Part shown: in pieces, positions 1-8,660 of the stretch
Layout: each line of letters begins with the position of its first letter
Position numbering within the stretch: the first letter of the stretch is position 1
Source of the DNA: Phialocephala subalpina
Lineage: Eukaryota; Ascomycota; Leotiomycetes; Helotiales; Mollisiaceae
Assembly (NCBI GenBank): GCA_900073065.1
Contig: FJOG01000034.1
Location: forward strand, 221,457 to 237,184
Direction of reading: 5' to 3'
Length of the DNA stretch: 15,728 nt
Notes under the pieces: generated by a model
What the model was told of the DNA's origin: nothing
The model's database searches: none
What the model saw: the letters and a program-made list of their open reading frames with translations, nothing else
Position numbers and translations under genes: made by a program

Positions 1-1295
1 TTTTTTGATTATATAAATCAATAGAAATCAATTAATTAAAATTTATTTTATTATATAATAGTTTAATAGCTTTAAATATCTCGCTAAAAAGGGTTTTATA
101 ACCAAAAAGCATTATAAAACTTATATATTAAAAATAAAATATTCTAAAAACGCTAAAATTTAAACTTTTTTTAAACTATTATAATATTTCCATAGAAATA
201 TTATTATTATTATCCTCCTTCTTATCGATAATAAAATACTAAAAGGAATTAATAATAATTAAAGGAATTAATTTAATATATATTATAAATCGAAAAAAGT
301 ATTAAAACTTTTAATAATAATAATTAATTTTCTTAAAACTTAAAATTTTATAATCTTAATATTAAAAGTATTAAAAATATTAAATTTATAAGCGTTTATC
401 TTTATTTGCGTAGTAATTTTTATATTAGTAATATAAAAATTTCTAAAAAATTATTCAAAGTATTAATATACTTCGAAAGTAATAAAGTAAACGGATTTAC
501 TTCGGGGGTATATTACTTATCGAAAACTTCCTCTAAAAAAGATTTCTTCTTGACTTTAATTCGCTAAAAAGAATTAATTAATTTAAATTTAATTTAAAAC
601 TCGTTTAAATCGAAATTAAAATAATAATTTTAAATTATATTTTCTAAGAAAGTTTTAACGTAATCTTTTAAATCACAAAATAATATTTATACCTATTAAT
701 TATATTAAAAGTATTTCGAGAATTATATATACTTTCTTATAAAAGCTTTTTTTATTATTATACTTTTTGTAATTCTTCGAATTAAACTTTAATTTATATT
801 TATATTAAGGGTTTATTATTAAATATTTAAAGTAATAAAAATAATATTTAATTATAAATTAAAAAATATTAATCTTTTTACGAAAACATTTATTTAGATT
901 AATACGCTTAATACTTTTATATTTTTTACTCGTAATAAAAGCAAAAAAGGCAAACTAAATAAAAATAATCGATATATTAAACAAAAGTTAGAAAATTAAA
1001 AGAAATTTTTAAAGTTTAATTACGGAAATACGAAATAATCTAAAGAAATTAAATATAAAGAAAATATTACTCGATTATATAAAAGAAATTTAAAGCTTTG
1101 CTTTGCGATTTTAAAGAGTCACGTTATACCGAATTAAGAATAGATTACTTTGATTCTAATTAATTAAATAGCGTAAAATACTTGCGATTATAATTCGAAC
1201 GCTAATTAACCTTTTAATTACGACGCTTTATTAAAAAGACGTAATACGGGAATTATATTATAAAAGCTTAAAGTTTATTTAAGAGGTTATTTATT
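1..1295. repeat. AT-rich, RIP-like degraded repeat block
   Basis: The stretch is almost entirely A and T, with runs of TTA, TAA and ATAT. C and G occur mostly as isolated TCG or CGA triplets, and CA/TG dinucleotides are scarce next to TA. No reading frame of useful length survives on either strand. This is the footprint expected when repeated DNA in an ascomycete is mutated by RIP (CpA to TpA). It is therefore most likely an old transposon array whose identity can no longer be read. I cannot assign it to a transposon family. Confidence 0.75.
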
Positions 1296-1975
1296 TCTTT
1301 TGAAGTCTAAAGGGTCTTTGCTAAAGCATATGAGGGTCTTTGTACTACTCCACGTATAAAGGGAATAAATTATTATTTTATTTACTAATTAGTAAAATAA
1401 TTATTATTATAGCTACTATAGGGATATAATAAGCTCCCGCTCTCGGTTTCAACTTACGGGAAGATTTTCTTATTTATATATTCTTACGATATGCCATCGG
1501 TAAGCCACTAAAGTTGGCTTATCGATCTAATGGAAACAAATCAATCAAAGGGTATTCTTATCCCGTACTTATATAGCCCGAACCTCACAGAGGACGTAAG
1601 GGCAGCGGAAGCTTATAGCGACCGTTACAGAGAGTTAATAAGGCCTATAATAGAGATCTAATACCAAGGACGGTATTATAGGGAGAAGGAATCGTATCAC
1701 GTGTAGGATTGGGTGTTCTACTAGCGTAGCCTCTGGCTGGCTTACAGCTACCACCTAAGGCTGCGTAGCCTCCATAACCTATGTAGAGCTCGCGTAAGCT
1801 TACGCGTAGCGTAGGAGGTCTTACGGGGGCTATGCGGTTATTATTCTTAGGTTGTTATTCTATATATAAAGGCCTTTTGAATCTCTGGCAGAAAGATAGA
1901 GATTAGTCTAGTACCAATCTAACTTATTATTGCCTCCTTCTATTTTACACTTCATATATTTATTATTTTATTTTA
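1296..1975. mobile_element. Normal-composition island, possible LTR-element remnant
   Basis: Between two AT-rich blocks lies about 650 bp of ordinary composition. It has no ORF. Near its right end (about 1850-1950) a TATATATAAAGG box is followed by a pyrimidine-rich stretch that ends TTTTACAC, which is how the promoter and end of a fungal retrotransposon LTR often look. A near-palindrome centred on TTTACTAATTAGTAAA (1381-1396) lies at its left side. GCGTAGCCTC occurs twice, at 1724 and 1763. Target-site duplications and a matching second LTR were not found in the window, so a solo or truncated LTR is only a suggestion. Confidence 0.3.
1791..1806. repeat. Perfect 16-bp palindrome CGCGTAAGCTTACGCG
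   Basis: The 16 bases equal their own reverse complement. They sit in a cluster of GCGTAG-type words (1724-1733, 1763-1773, 1805-1812) inside the non-AT-rich island. The palindrome could form a cruciform or bind a dimeric protein; no function is shown. Confidence 0.6.
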
Positions 1976-2200
1976 TAATTATTAATTATATTTTATAATA
2001 AAAGAAATATATAAATTAAAATAAATTAAAAATTATTATTATTATTAAAATAATATAAATTATATTATTCTTATTATTATATTTTTTATACTCGTATATA
2101 ATAAAATTTATAATTTTAATATTATTAATTCTAATAATAATATTTCTTTTATAATAATAGTCTTTATTTGTAATACTATTTAAAATTAGATTGGTTCGAG
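1976..2200. repeat. Second AT-rich, RIP-like block
   Basis: ATTATT and TTATAA words dominate and only a few C or G remain. The composition is the same as 1-1295. No gene is visible. Confidence 0.65.
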
Positions 2201-2752
2201 ATATAGTAATAGATATTAGCTAAGTAGTAGTTAAAGAGCCACCAAATCTAGTTGTTTTGTTATTACCATGCTTATTACTCTCATTGGAAGAGGTTAATTA
2301 CGTCGCGGTGCGTACATAGGCCAGCGGCCGCTTTCAACGTCTATAAGAGTTGCACCCAGCCCGCTCCTCCCTACCTTCTTCTTTAATCTCTCTTGATACT
2401 TCTTTTGCATGGTCTTTTGGTATCTCGTCATGCGCCGTCGACTCATCCTACCTTCTCTCATCAGGCTGTCACTTATTGCAAGTCTAACAAGAAACTAGCT
2501 AAAGATCATGATGGCCTAATAGTCGAAATAGTCCACGACTACAAGACCTAGATAGAGATAGGACGGCATTTCACTAGGCCGCACATTGTAGTCGCTGAAA
2601 AACTTTAAGAAGCAAGGGCGAAAGTTTCGAAAGCGAGACCGAAAGCCTGGTCGAGAAGGGGTGGATGCGTGAATGAGAATGGAAATCAGCTCTGTATAAT
2701 ATAAGATACTTATCTAACCGCTCCCTTTCGTGCCTTTGGCTCCTTGCAGTAG
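2201..2752. other. Gene-poor flank downstream of the ankyrin gene
   Basis: Composition returns to normal here. A 55-codon minus-strand ORF (2461 to 2294) would encode a very basic Arg/Lys-rich peptide, but it resembles no family I know and may be chance. Three CGAAAG words occur at about 2622-2648. The part next to 2753 is presumably the 3' untranslated region of the minus-strand ankyrin gene. Confidence 0.4.
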
Positions 2753-4467
2753 TTAACAGCGACGCCTTTTCAACCCGATACATTGTTGGGCATCAGAATG
2801 CTTATGAGCTAGCAAATTCTTCCCTAACTCCGCACCAAATTCTTTTAATATTCGAACCACTTCCTCAGCAGCCCAAATTTTGTACTCCTTCCTATGGTAT
2901 AGCCACTGATTATAACTCTCTGGATCCTTATACTTCTGCATCTCTTCATCATTCTTCCCCCTGTGATAAATATAAAGTTAATATGAAACTATGGCAGAGA
3001 TAATAAAAGTAATAAACTTACATTAATGATACAAGTTCAGCCTCTTCTGACACTTCCTTTTCAGTGAATTCTTCTACCTCCTCTGATTTTGCTTCTTCAA
3101 CCCTTTCTAATGCACGGTCCAGTACAGTTTGGCACGGCTTATATTGCCTCTTAGGTGGTCCTTTAAGCGTTGCCAAAATTCCTCCCCACACGGACTCTGA
3201 AGAGGATGGGTACGCAGTGATCCCTGGATCATTGAGTTCTGCTCCAGCTTCACACAGCATCTTTGTCGCCCATGGCCTAGGCTTGTAGTCACTAATTAAC
3301 ACCTTGATGGGTGTTTCGCAGCATCGCAGTTCGCCGAAGGTATGTCCGCAAGGTTCATTGACCTGAAATCTCGGAAGGTTGATGCAGAAATTGGCGGTGG
3401 TCTCGGAATCAAGTATACAATCGAAGAAGCGCAAATAATCCCCCCCAAGGACCATATCCGCACCAGAATCGTGAAGAAACCGGATTGCCTCGTGTTGACC
3501 ATTTAGAGCTGCTTGAGAGATGGCTGTCAACCCTCCATCATGGCAAGTATTTATATCAACTCCCACCATAATGAGAACTTTGAGGGCACGTAGATCGCCA
3601 GCTGCAGCTGCGGAATGTAAAGGAAAACGCCCACTCTTGTCCAGGTTATGAAAATCCAATCCCTCTTGACTAAGAATGTGGATCCAAGGGTCTTGGATGG
3701 CGTTCGCCGGAGCCGCTATGATACGATACCGCCAACATATATCCGGACCCTCGAGGGCATGAGCTTCGTGTATTCGAATATTTCTCCGTCTATCAGGTAC
3801 TGTCCTAGGACCCCAATCTCTGTCAAGAGGGATAACAGGACCTAGCGATGTCTGCAAGAATCTTTTCGACACATGGCTGGCTAACGAAAGAATGTCTGTG
3901 ATATCTTCATCATTGGTTGAGGAGTTTGTGAAATAAGTCCTACTTTGGAGAAGATATTCGACTACACTCTTTTCTTGATTTTTCATAGCTGCGAGCATAA
4001 TGAGTCCCTCAAGTGATCTTAGATTCACAAAGGGGCTAGAGCAATAGAACGCATAAAGCCGAAAGCCCTCTATAAGTGCCTGCAGTAGGTAGCATTCTAT
4101 TCTCTGTTATTAAATAGATAGCCAAAACTAGGGATATGTTTTTGGGGAAAGTACCATGAAGAGATGAGAATACAAGACGCTCCTCACCCAGTTTCACAAA
4201 GTATTTGTCTGCATCTGTGAATTTAGTGATATGGGGCGTAAAGTAATCTTTCCGCTTATCCTTAACAACTTCATTTAATTTAGTGCTCTTCCTTGAGTGT
4301 AATAGGCAGCTATGACTCACTTGGTAAAGTCCACAAGTTAACCATGTTTTGAGACTGGACAACAATACGTCCATCACGCTTTTCTTTGTGAACAAGGAAG
4401 AGAATGATGGCTTCAAGGCCTGTGGAACACAGGCCCGCCGATCTTGGTTCCGCTAAGCAATTCTTTC
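2753..4467 (-). CDS. Ankyrin-repeat protein, C-terminal exons
   Basis: This is the 3' half of the large minus-strand ankyrin gene. Exons as read: 4467-4155, 4096-3022 and 2960-2753. The last intron (2961-3021, 61 bp) has GTAAGT and CACAG and joins the frame exactly. The intron at 4097-4154 starts GTACTT and uses a weaker AATAG acceptor; a later TTATAG is an alternative. Two to three ankyrin repeats lie at about 3500-3660, with motifs such as SGRFPLHSAAAAGDLRALK and GGLTAISQAALNGQHEAI. The C-terminus is acidic and then basic, ending KRRRC. An in-frame TGA at 4413-4415 separates the first part of exon 4467-4155 from the coding frame that follows it; a one-base indel would explain this. Ankyrin repeats bind protein partners; the partner is unknown. 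Confidence 0.7.
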
Positions 4468-4547
4468 CTGGGAGATAAGCACCAATCCTTGATAAGAATA
4501 GATTAGTTTATTTTATTCGAAACGCAGTCAATCGTGGCAGAACGTAC

Positions 4548-5254
4548 CGTTGGAAGTATATCTCCTCGTTCGTCGTACTCCAAAGAAGATGATCTTTATC
4601 AGCTTGACATGTGGACTTCGGCTTCAGGTCCAGCCCGGTTGGCAAGTCTATCCATATCTCCAAGTTTGTCGATTCAATTTCTGATAATTTAGGCGGCCGT
4701 AGACCAAGATTTTGAATCCTTTGTAGCTCGGCTTTCACCGTCTGAGATACTGTCAGCAGTTACTTTTGCACTGGAGAGCAAGCCAACCTCAATAAGCAGT
4801 TCAATCTCTAGCCGCTGCGAACCACTGTAGAGGTATTTTTGCTGCGGATGCTCTACTATAATATCAACAACAATCCAATATGCCTTAACAAGGTCCGCGT
4901 ATGCTTGGATGTCGATGTCAAGTGTATGGGATCCAAAAGGATGCAGGGAGCTCTGGGCCTGTCTTGCATAAGCACTGTTCAAATAAATGTTTCGGGATAC
5001 TATACCTTCATAAGCCACCATCTCCCAGCGTAGAGCCACAAATCTATGCCAATTAATACCCAAGGCTTCGAGCGCTCGGCATTTTGCATGAGTTTTTCCG
5101 ACAGTGAGAGCTGGAGAAACTTTTCCTTGACAATTGTTACTACTGGAGTGGGGTTCGACATTGCTGCATGTGTTTTGGGAATGGCGGCTGGACTCCATGA
5201 CTCGATGGATGTCGCAGCTAGCATTTCTGTCAGTTCGGAAACTTTTTGAGCCAT
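4548..5254 (-). CDS. Ankyrin-repeat protein, middle helical exons
   Basis: Exons as read on the minus strand are 5254-5006, 4958-4788 and 4741-4548. The first intron (4959-5005, 47 bp) begins GTATAG and ends GACAG. It joins AGRWWLMK to AQSSLHPFG, a conserved-looking Trp-rich stretch that neither frame carries alone. The second (4742-4787, 46 bp) has an unusual GTTGGC donor, a CTGAC branch-like site and CTCAG. The third (4468-4547, 80 bp) has a strong GTACGT donor, ACTAAT and CCCAG. The segment is predicted mostly helical and links the N-terminal domain to the ankyrin part. The ATG at 5254 is only the first Met of the intact stretch; the frame is open upstream to about 5295, so the true start is probably at 6301. 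Confidence 0.6.
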
Positions 5255-5385
5255 GGATCTACTATTTGACTCAATTCGCTCGAGAGATGAGCTTGAGTTG
5301 TTGGGTCAGTGCACAGACTAGTATGATAGTATCAGGGAGGGCGAGTTACTCTCCAACAGAAGTCAAGAGGAGATTCATAATGCTA

Positions 5386-5840
5386 CAGTCACCTCGGTTA
5401 ATTTCCCGTGATTTGCTGTTTTACCACCAAAACTCACGTAAATCACTTTACGATTTACCCACAATGCCACCTAAATATTTGAAATCTGACTAGGCGGATC
5501 TTTTAATTAGAGCATTCCGCGTGTTTCTTCCAATTTTTAATAAAGTACCAAGTAGTTTCCCGGCAAATTTTAGACTAAATATAAAGAGGTTAGTTAAAAT
5601 AATGCAATTCGCTAACAAATTCGCTTAAATATTGGACCTCTCGAGTTGAACCACCCACTTCTATATCAAAACATCAAATGAAATACAATCCGAGGAAGTA
5701 GTTCAATTAGAATTGATCGAAATAATTAAACTTTTAACTCTTGTAACTTTTTAAAAGGTAGTTATTGTGATGCGTGGCGTGGAACAAGGCGAGTTTTGGT
5801 GTAAAAACAGCAAATCACGGGAATTTAATCCTAGGGACTG
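5386..5840. mobile_element. 455-bp MITE, Tc1/mariner-pogo type, TA target site
   Basis: The two ends are inverted copies of about 50 bp. The left end starts CAGTCACCTCGG and continues TTTCCCGTGATTTGCTGT. The right end reads ACAGCAAATCACGGGAATT and finishes CTAGGGACTG. Both are bounded by TA (5384-5385 and 5841-5842), the target duplication of Tc1/mariner and pogo/Fot1 elements. The interior (about 5440-5790) has no transposase frame, so the element is non-autonomous. GTGATTT-like words in both orientations (around 5408 and 5441) plus GTAAATC/GATTTAC at 5438-5458 form subterminal repeats that could be transposase binding sites. It lies inside the minus-strand ankyrin gene. Confidence 0.85.
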
Positions 5841-5851
5841 TATTATGATAT

Positions 5852-6301
5852 TCAACCTATCAATAACCCAACCTTTAGCAATAATAACTCAGAGGAAGAC
5901 ATCAGAGACATAGATACCTTTGCTAGAAGGGTTGTTACTGATGGAACCTCCTTCGCCCATTTTAGCCGGGCCCATATCTGCCGTGATTTTGAACCCTCTT
6001 CGTTATTCATGACCGCGTATCTTCCAGACAACTGTTCGAGTTCTTGTAAGGTATTTAGGATTTTACGAATGATATCTTTTACCATCGCTTTTCGAGTATC
6101 GCCAGCGTTGTTGATGATGGAATTGGGGGTTTCAACTTCAGCCTGTAGTATATTAATCGCCCCAACAAGGCTCGCGAGCTCATCTCGCAGTTTTGTGATG
6201 GCATCTGGGGCGTTCTTGGCAACCAAATATACGTTTTGATACACTCTGAACGCAAGCTCCCCAGCCGCAATGAAGTCTCCCACACTAAATCCAAAAGACA
6301 T
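5852..6301 (-). CDS. Fungal helical N-terminal domain of the ankyrin gene
   Basis: The ATG at 6301 begins MSFGFSVGDFIAAGELAF, the characteristic opening of a helical domain found at the N-terminus of many fungal ankyrin, NACHT and kinase proteins. The domain runs through KNAPDAITKLRDELASLVG and a long coiled-coil-like stretch (about residues 35-130). The frame stops at TGA 5852-5854, giving 149 residues. A donor-like AAG|GTATCT at 5918/5917 is an alternative exon end. The codons upstream of 6301 stay open to 6691 but look like 5' leader. A 455-bp MITE begins only ten bases beyond the stop, and coiled-coil-like coding sequence resumes on its far side, so this is probably the 5' exon of the gene ending at 2753. 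In fungal immune-like proteins such domains mediate assembly or signalling; that role is inference here. Confidence 0.7.
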   Translation of the reverse strand: MSFGFSVGDFIAAGELAFRVYQNVYLVAKNAPDAITKLRDELASLVGAINILQAEVETPNSIINNAGDTRKAMVKDIIRKILNTLQELEQLSGRYAVMNNEEGSKSRQIWARLKWAKEVPSVTTLLAKVSMSLMSSSELLLLKVGLLIG

Positions 6302-6873
6302 CGGGGACCAAAAGAGGTGGCAAGGTCTGATTGAATTTTTTTGTGAGTATGTAGGCAGAACTGAGAGCAACAGAAGCAAGATGAAAAGAGTTGAGCGATG
6401 GATAAGTAGCAGGTGAGAGCTGCGACCTTGATTTATGGAAAAGCGGGAGCCGTTGGCGCACACAGCTGCGAAGAAGCCAATGCTGCAGAAAGCCACCAGC
6501 CTTCCTGACAAGATCTGTGCTGTGACGAGTTCGAGATTAAACCTTGAAGCCAGCTGCACGTTGACGTAATAACCGACTGAACGTGACCACAGTAGAGTCC
6601 TCCTCGAGAATGCTGGCAGTAATTGATAGAAACAGTCGAGACTTTGTTCGCAGCTTAGAGGCGTCCTGCAGAATGTGCACCAAATCCGCAAAATACGCCG
6701 AGGCTTCTAGCAAGGCCTTCTAGTAGTACTCTACCAGCCCAGGTGGAAGCCTTGAGATACGCCTTCAGGGTTAGATCTAAGAGGTACGGGTCCTAGTGCG
6801 TTTCTTTCGGGATGTCTTTCCGGGATCGTCTTCCGAGTGTATGCCTGCATATTCTCAGCCCCGCCCCGTTCTC
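6302..6873. other. Leader and flank of the ankyrin gene
   Basis: No independent gene is recognised. The minus frame is open from 6301 to 6691 but the translated residues look like non-coding sequence. The segment likely carries the promoter and 5' untranslated region of the minus-strand gene that starts at 6301. Confidence 0.4.
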
Positions 6874-7029
6874 CTGTGGCCCAAGGATAAATAATTACAC
6901 ACCTAGAGGTTTTGAAGTCAGCCGCACCTAGGGTTAGTAGCCAATACGAAAGGCAATTTTGGCGTAATTGTGGTGTCGAAAGTGCTAGAAGCAGATGCCA
7001 GGGTGTAATTATTTATCCTTAGACCACAG
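6874..7029. mobile_element. 156-bp inverted-repeat unit, probable small MITE
   Basis: The left arm CTGTGG..AAGGATAAATAATTACAC (from 6874) is matched by the right arm GTGTAATTATTTATCCTTAG..CCACAG (to 7029), about 28 bp with two mismatches. The 100-bp centre has no ORF. No convincing target-site duplication is visible at these borders, so the exact ends and superfamily are open. A large hairpin in a leader transcript is the alternative. Confidence 0.65.
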
Positions 7030-7247
7030 CAGATCAAAATTTAACCCGTCTCACGCTAATTTGAGGACGGTCCGATGACAGTCCAGCCTGTGGGATGCAG
7101 CAAACGGCCGTGGATACCGGTCCACCTTCACGGTATGGTAACCTAACCCAGTCACGTGCGACTGGATCAGAGGAGCGAAATCGGCTCGGCAGGGACGCTT
7201 GATAAGTTTGACCGGGAGCGAGAACGGATGCCATCACGACTTCTTGA

Positions 7248-8252
7248 GTTGCTTCTTTCGGGAACTACTCCTCATCATTCGGAAGTTATGATATATTTAC
7301 TGTGTTTTATCTACTGCGAAATGGCGCAGACGTTGCATCTGTGCAATGCGGGTCTGATTCATGGCTTCACTTGATGTGTGCGGCTGATTGGGTCGATGAT
7401 CATGAGTATCGAGATGATATGCGGACTCTCCTAGAACGAAAAATTCTTGATGTTAATGCACAAGGAGAGAATGGAGACTATCCCTTGCGTATTGCTGTCA
7501 AAAAGGGGCATCGGGACTTCGTGCTTCTCCTCCTCGAGCACGGAGCTGATCCTAACTTGCGTGACGCGAAAATCGGGGAATGGATGACCCCACTACGGCA
7601 TTTGTGCTCAGCTAAACCAGAAGACTACGCCATTTCCCAGAGCTTTGCTGGAGTGGCAGGTGACGCAGGTAACCCTCGATATCGTGGAGTTCGGGGCCAA
7701 GCGGAATGGGGTTTCATATATCGTAGCAGACAAGGGGATATAGGGGGAAGCTTGCAGCAAGAGGGGATGTTCCAAGCCCTGGTTGACTATGGTGCGGATT
7801 TCGAAATAGTAGGAGCTCAAAGACGAACGCTCTTGATGATGGCTTGCAAGGAGGGCAACTCTGTGATAGCAGCAAATATTCTATACTGAATCAGGGAAGG
7901 GCGCTGGTCAGAAACAATACAGGCAACTGATGTCGAGGGGAAGACAGCGCTCCATCTCGCGGCTGCAAACGGGGACATCAACACTGAGAACATTCTCTTC
8001 CATTACGTCACCGACCCCGTCCAATTTCCCTCCGTGGCTGCATCACTATCTCCAATCTTCGGCTTCTTTGCCTTTCTCAGCTCTGTCGCCATCCTTCACG
8101 TTTGCTCCTCCTCGACTTCATCACTATCCCAAGCTTCGTCACAACCTTAGATTCCCTTCTCTCCGCGACTTGCAGCCGCTGACACGTTCTATATCAAGTC
8201 TGACAAGGTCGCCTTTCAATCAGCCTGCTCCCCAGAAGTGGACACAAGAATA
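7248..8252 (+). pseudogene. Decayed ankyrin gene, in frame with downstream ORF
   Basis: The frame is open from 7248, just after a TGA at 7245. Ankyrin motifs follow: VFYLLRNGADV (about 7305), GDYPLRIAVKKGHRDFVLLLL then EHGADPN (about 7470-7560), RRTLLMMACKEGNSV (about 7823-7867) and, beyond a TGA at 7887-7889, GKTALHLAAANGD (about 7938-7976). A perfect repeat past the stop shows that the frame once continued. A Ser/Pro-rich linker then reaches TAG 8148-8150 and stays in the same frame into the deoxyribosyltransferase-like ORF. No start codon or N-terminal domain is identifiable in this frame; a short upstream frame beginning MPSRLLELLL (7229) may belong to the same gene, separated by a frameshift. 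It is therefore truncated or badly decayed at the 5' end. Confidence 0.6.
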
Positions 8253-8660
8253 ATGAGAGCATATATTGGGATCAAGTTCTATCCAGATGATAGAACTCGA
8301 GAGCCTATCGAACTGGTATCGCAGGCGCTCACCTCCTGTGGCTTTGACACTGTCTGTGTACAGCGCGACCTTGAAAAATGGGGCGTGGTTACGCTATCTC
8401 CTCGAGAATTGATGAGCAAGACATTTGAAATCATTCGCGACTGTCACTTCATAGTTATCAACTTGACCGAGAAAGGCGTGGGCCTAGGTATCGAAGCCGG
8501 CTGCGCTTACGCCCAGTCTCTTCCAGTTATCACTATCGCGCGCGATGGCTCTGATATATCCGATACTTTACGGGGGATTTCCCAGGCAGTGTATCTCTAT
8601 AGAAGTGTCGCCGACCTTCGTGAAATTTTTACGCAGCTTGGGAAAGTATTACAGGAATAA
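8253..8660 (+). CDS. Nucleoside 2-deoxyribosyltransferase-like protein
   Basis: This intact 135-residue ORF starts at the first ATG (MRAYIGIKFYPDD). Enzymes of this family cleave or transfer the N-glycosidic bond between a base and deoxyribose through a conserved glutamate. The layout fits a complete domain: a first beta strand with IGIKFY (4-10), a helix (TREPIELVSQALTSCGFD), D63 in RDCHFIVINLTE, and KGVGLGIEAGCAYAQSLPV (74-92), where E81 lies in the G-x-E-x-G-x-A context of the catalytic Glu. SDISDTLRGI follows. It has no intron or signal peptide, so it is probably cytosolic. The same frame continues upstream into the ankyrin remnant, so it may be the C-terminal domain of a larger protein or a survivor using its own ATG. 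Substrate is unknown; an NAD- or nucleotide-hydrolysing role is possible. Confidence 0.7.
   Translation: MRAYIGIKFYPDDRTREPIELVSQALTSCGFDTVCVQRDLEKWGVVTLSPRELMSKTFEIIRDCHFIVINLTEKGVGLGIEAGCAYAQSLPVITIARDGSDISDTLRGISQAVYLYRSVADLREIFTQLGKVLQE

Larger units (their letters stand above)
2753..6301 (-). pseudogene. Whole ankyrin gene, interrupted by a MITE and frame lesions
   Basis: The three segments share strand, order and spacing, and together give a plausible single architecture: helical N-terminal domain, helical linker, ankyrin repeats. Between the segments the minus strand encodes IMNLLLTSVGE, then TAA (5346-5348), then LVCALTQQLKLISRAN, after which the frame must shift at about 5272-5278 to reach ESNSRSMAQKV. 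A second frameshift lies near 4413. The MITE sits at 5386-5840. If the MITE lies within an intron starting at 5917 it might be spliced out, but the TAA and the two frameshifts still suggest a non-functional allele. Sequencing errors could mimic the indels. Two separate genes is the alternative, but neither half has a convincing own start or end. Confidence 0.55.

Noticed and set aside
2294..2461. Minus-strand 55-residue Arg/Lys-rich ORF
   Set aside because: No family resemblance and no support beyond an open frame; such length occurs by chance.
3064..3288. Plus-strand frame within the ankyrin exon
   Set aside because: Antisense shadow of a well-supported minus-strand exon.
5134..5493. Plus-strand 119-codon open frame
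   Set aside because: It overlaps the minus-strand helical exons and runs into the MITE end; composition is that of an antisense shadow.
5475..5640. Short plus-strand frame MPPKYLKSD inside the MITE, considered as a transposase start
   Set aside because: It stops after nine codons, and the following residues do not resemble a pogo-type N-terminus.
7930..8253. Plus-strand 107-codon Ser/Pro-rich frame
   Set aside because: It is an alternative frame of the ankyrin linker; the ankyrin motif GKTALHLAAANGD is in the other frame, which also matches the phase of the downstream ORF.
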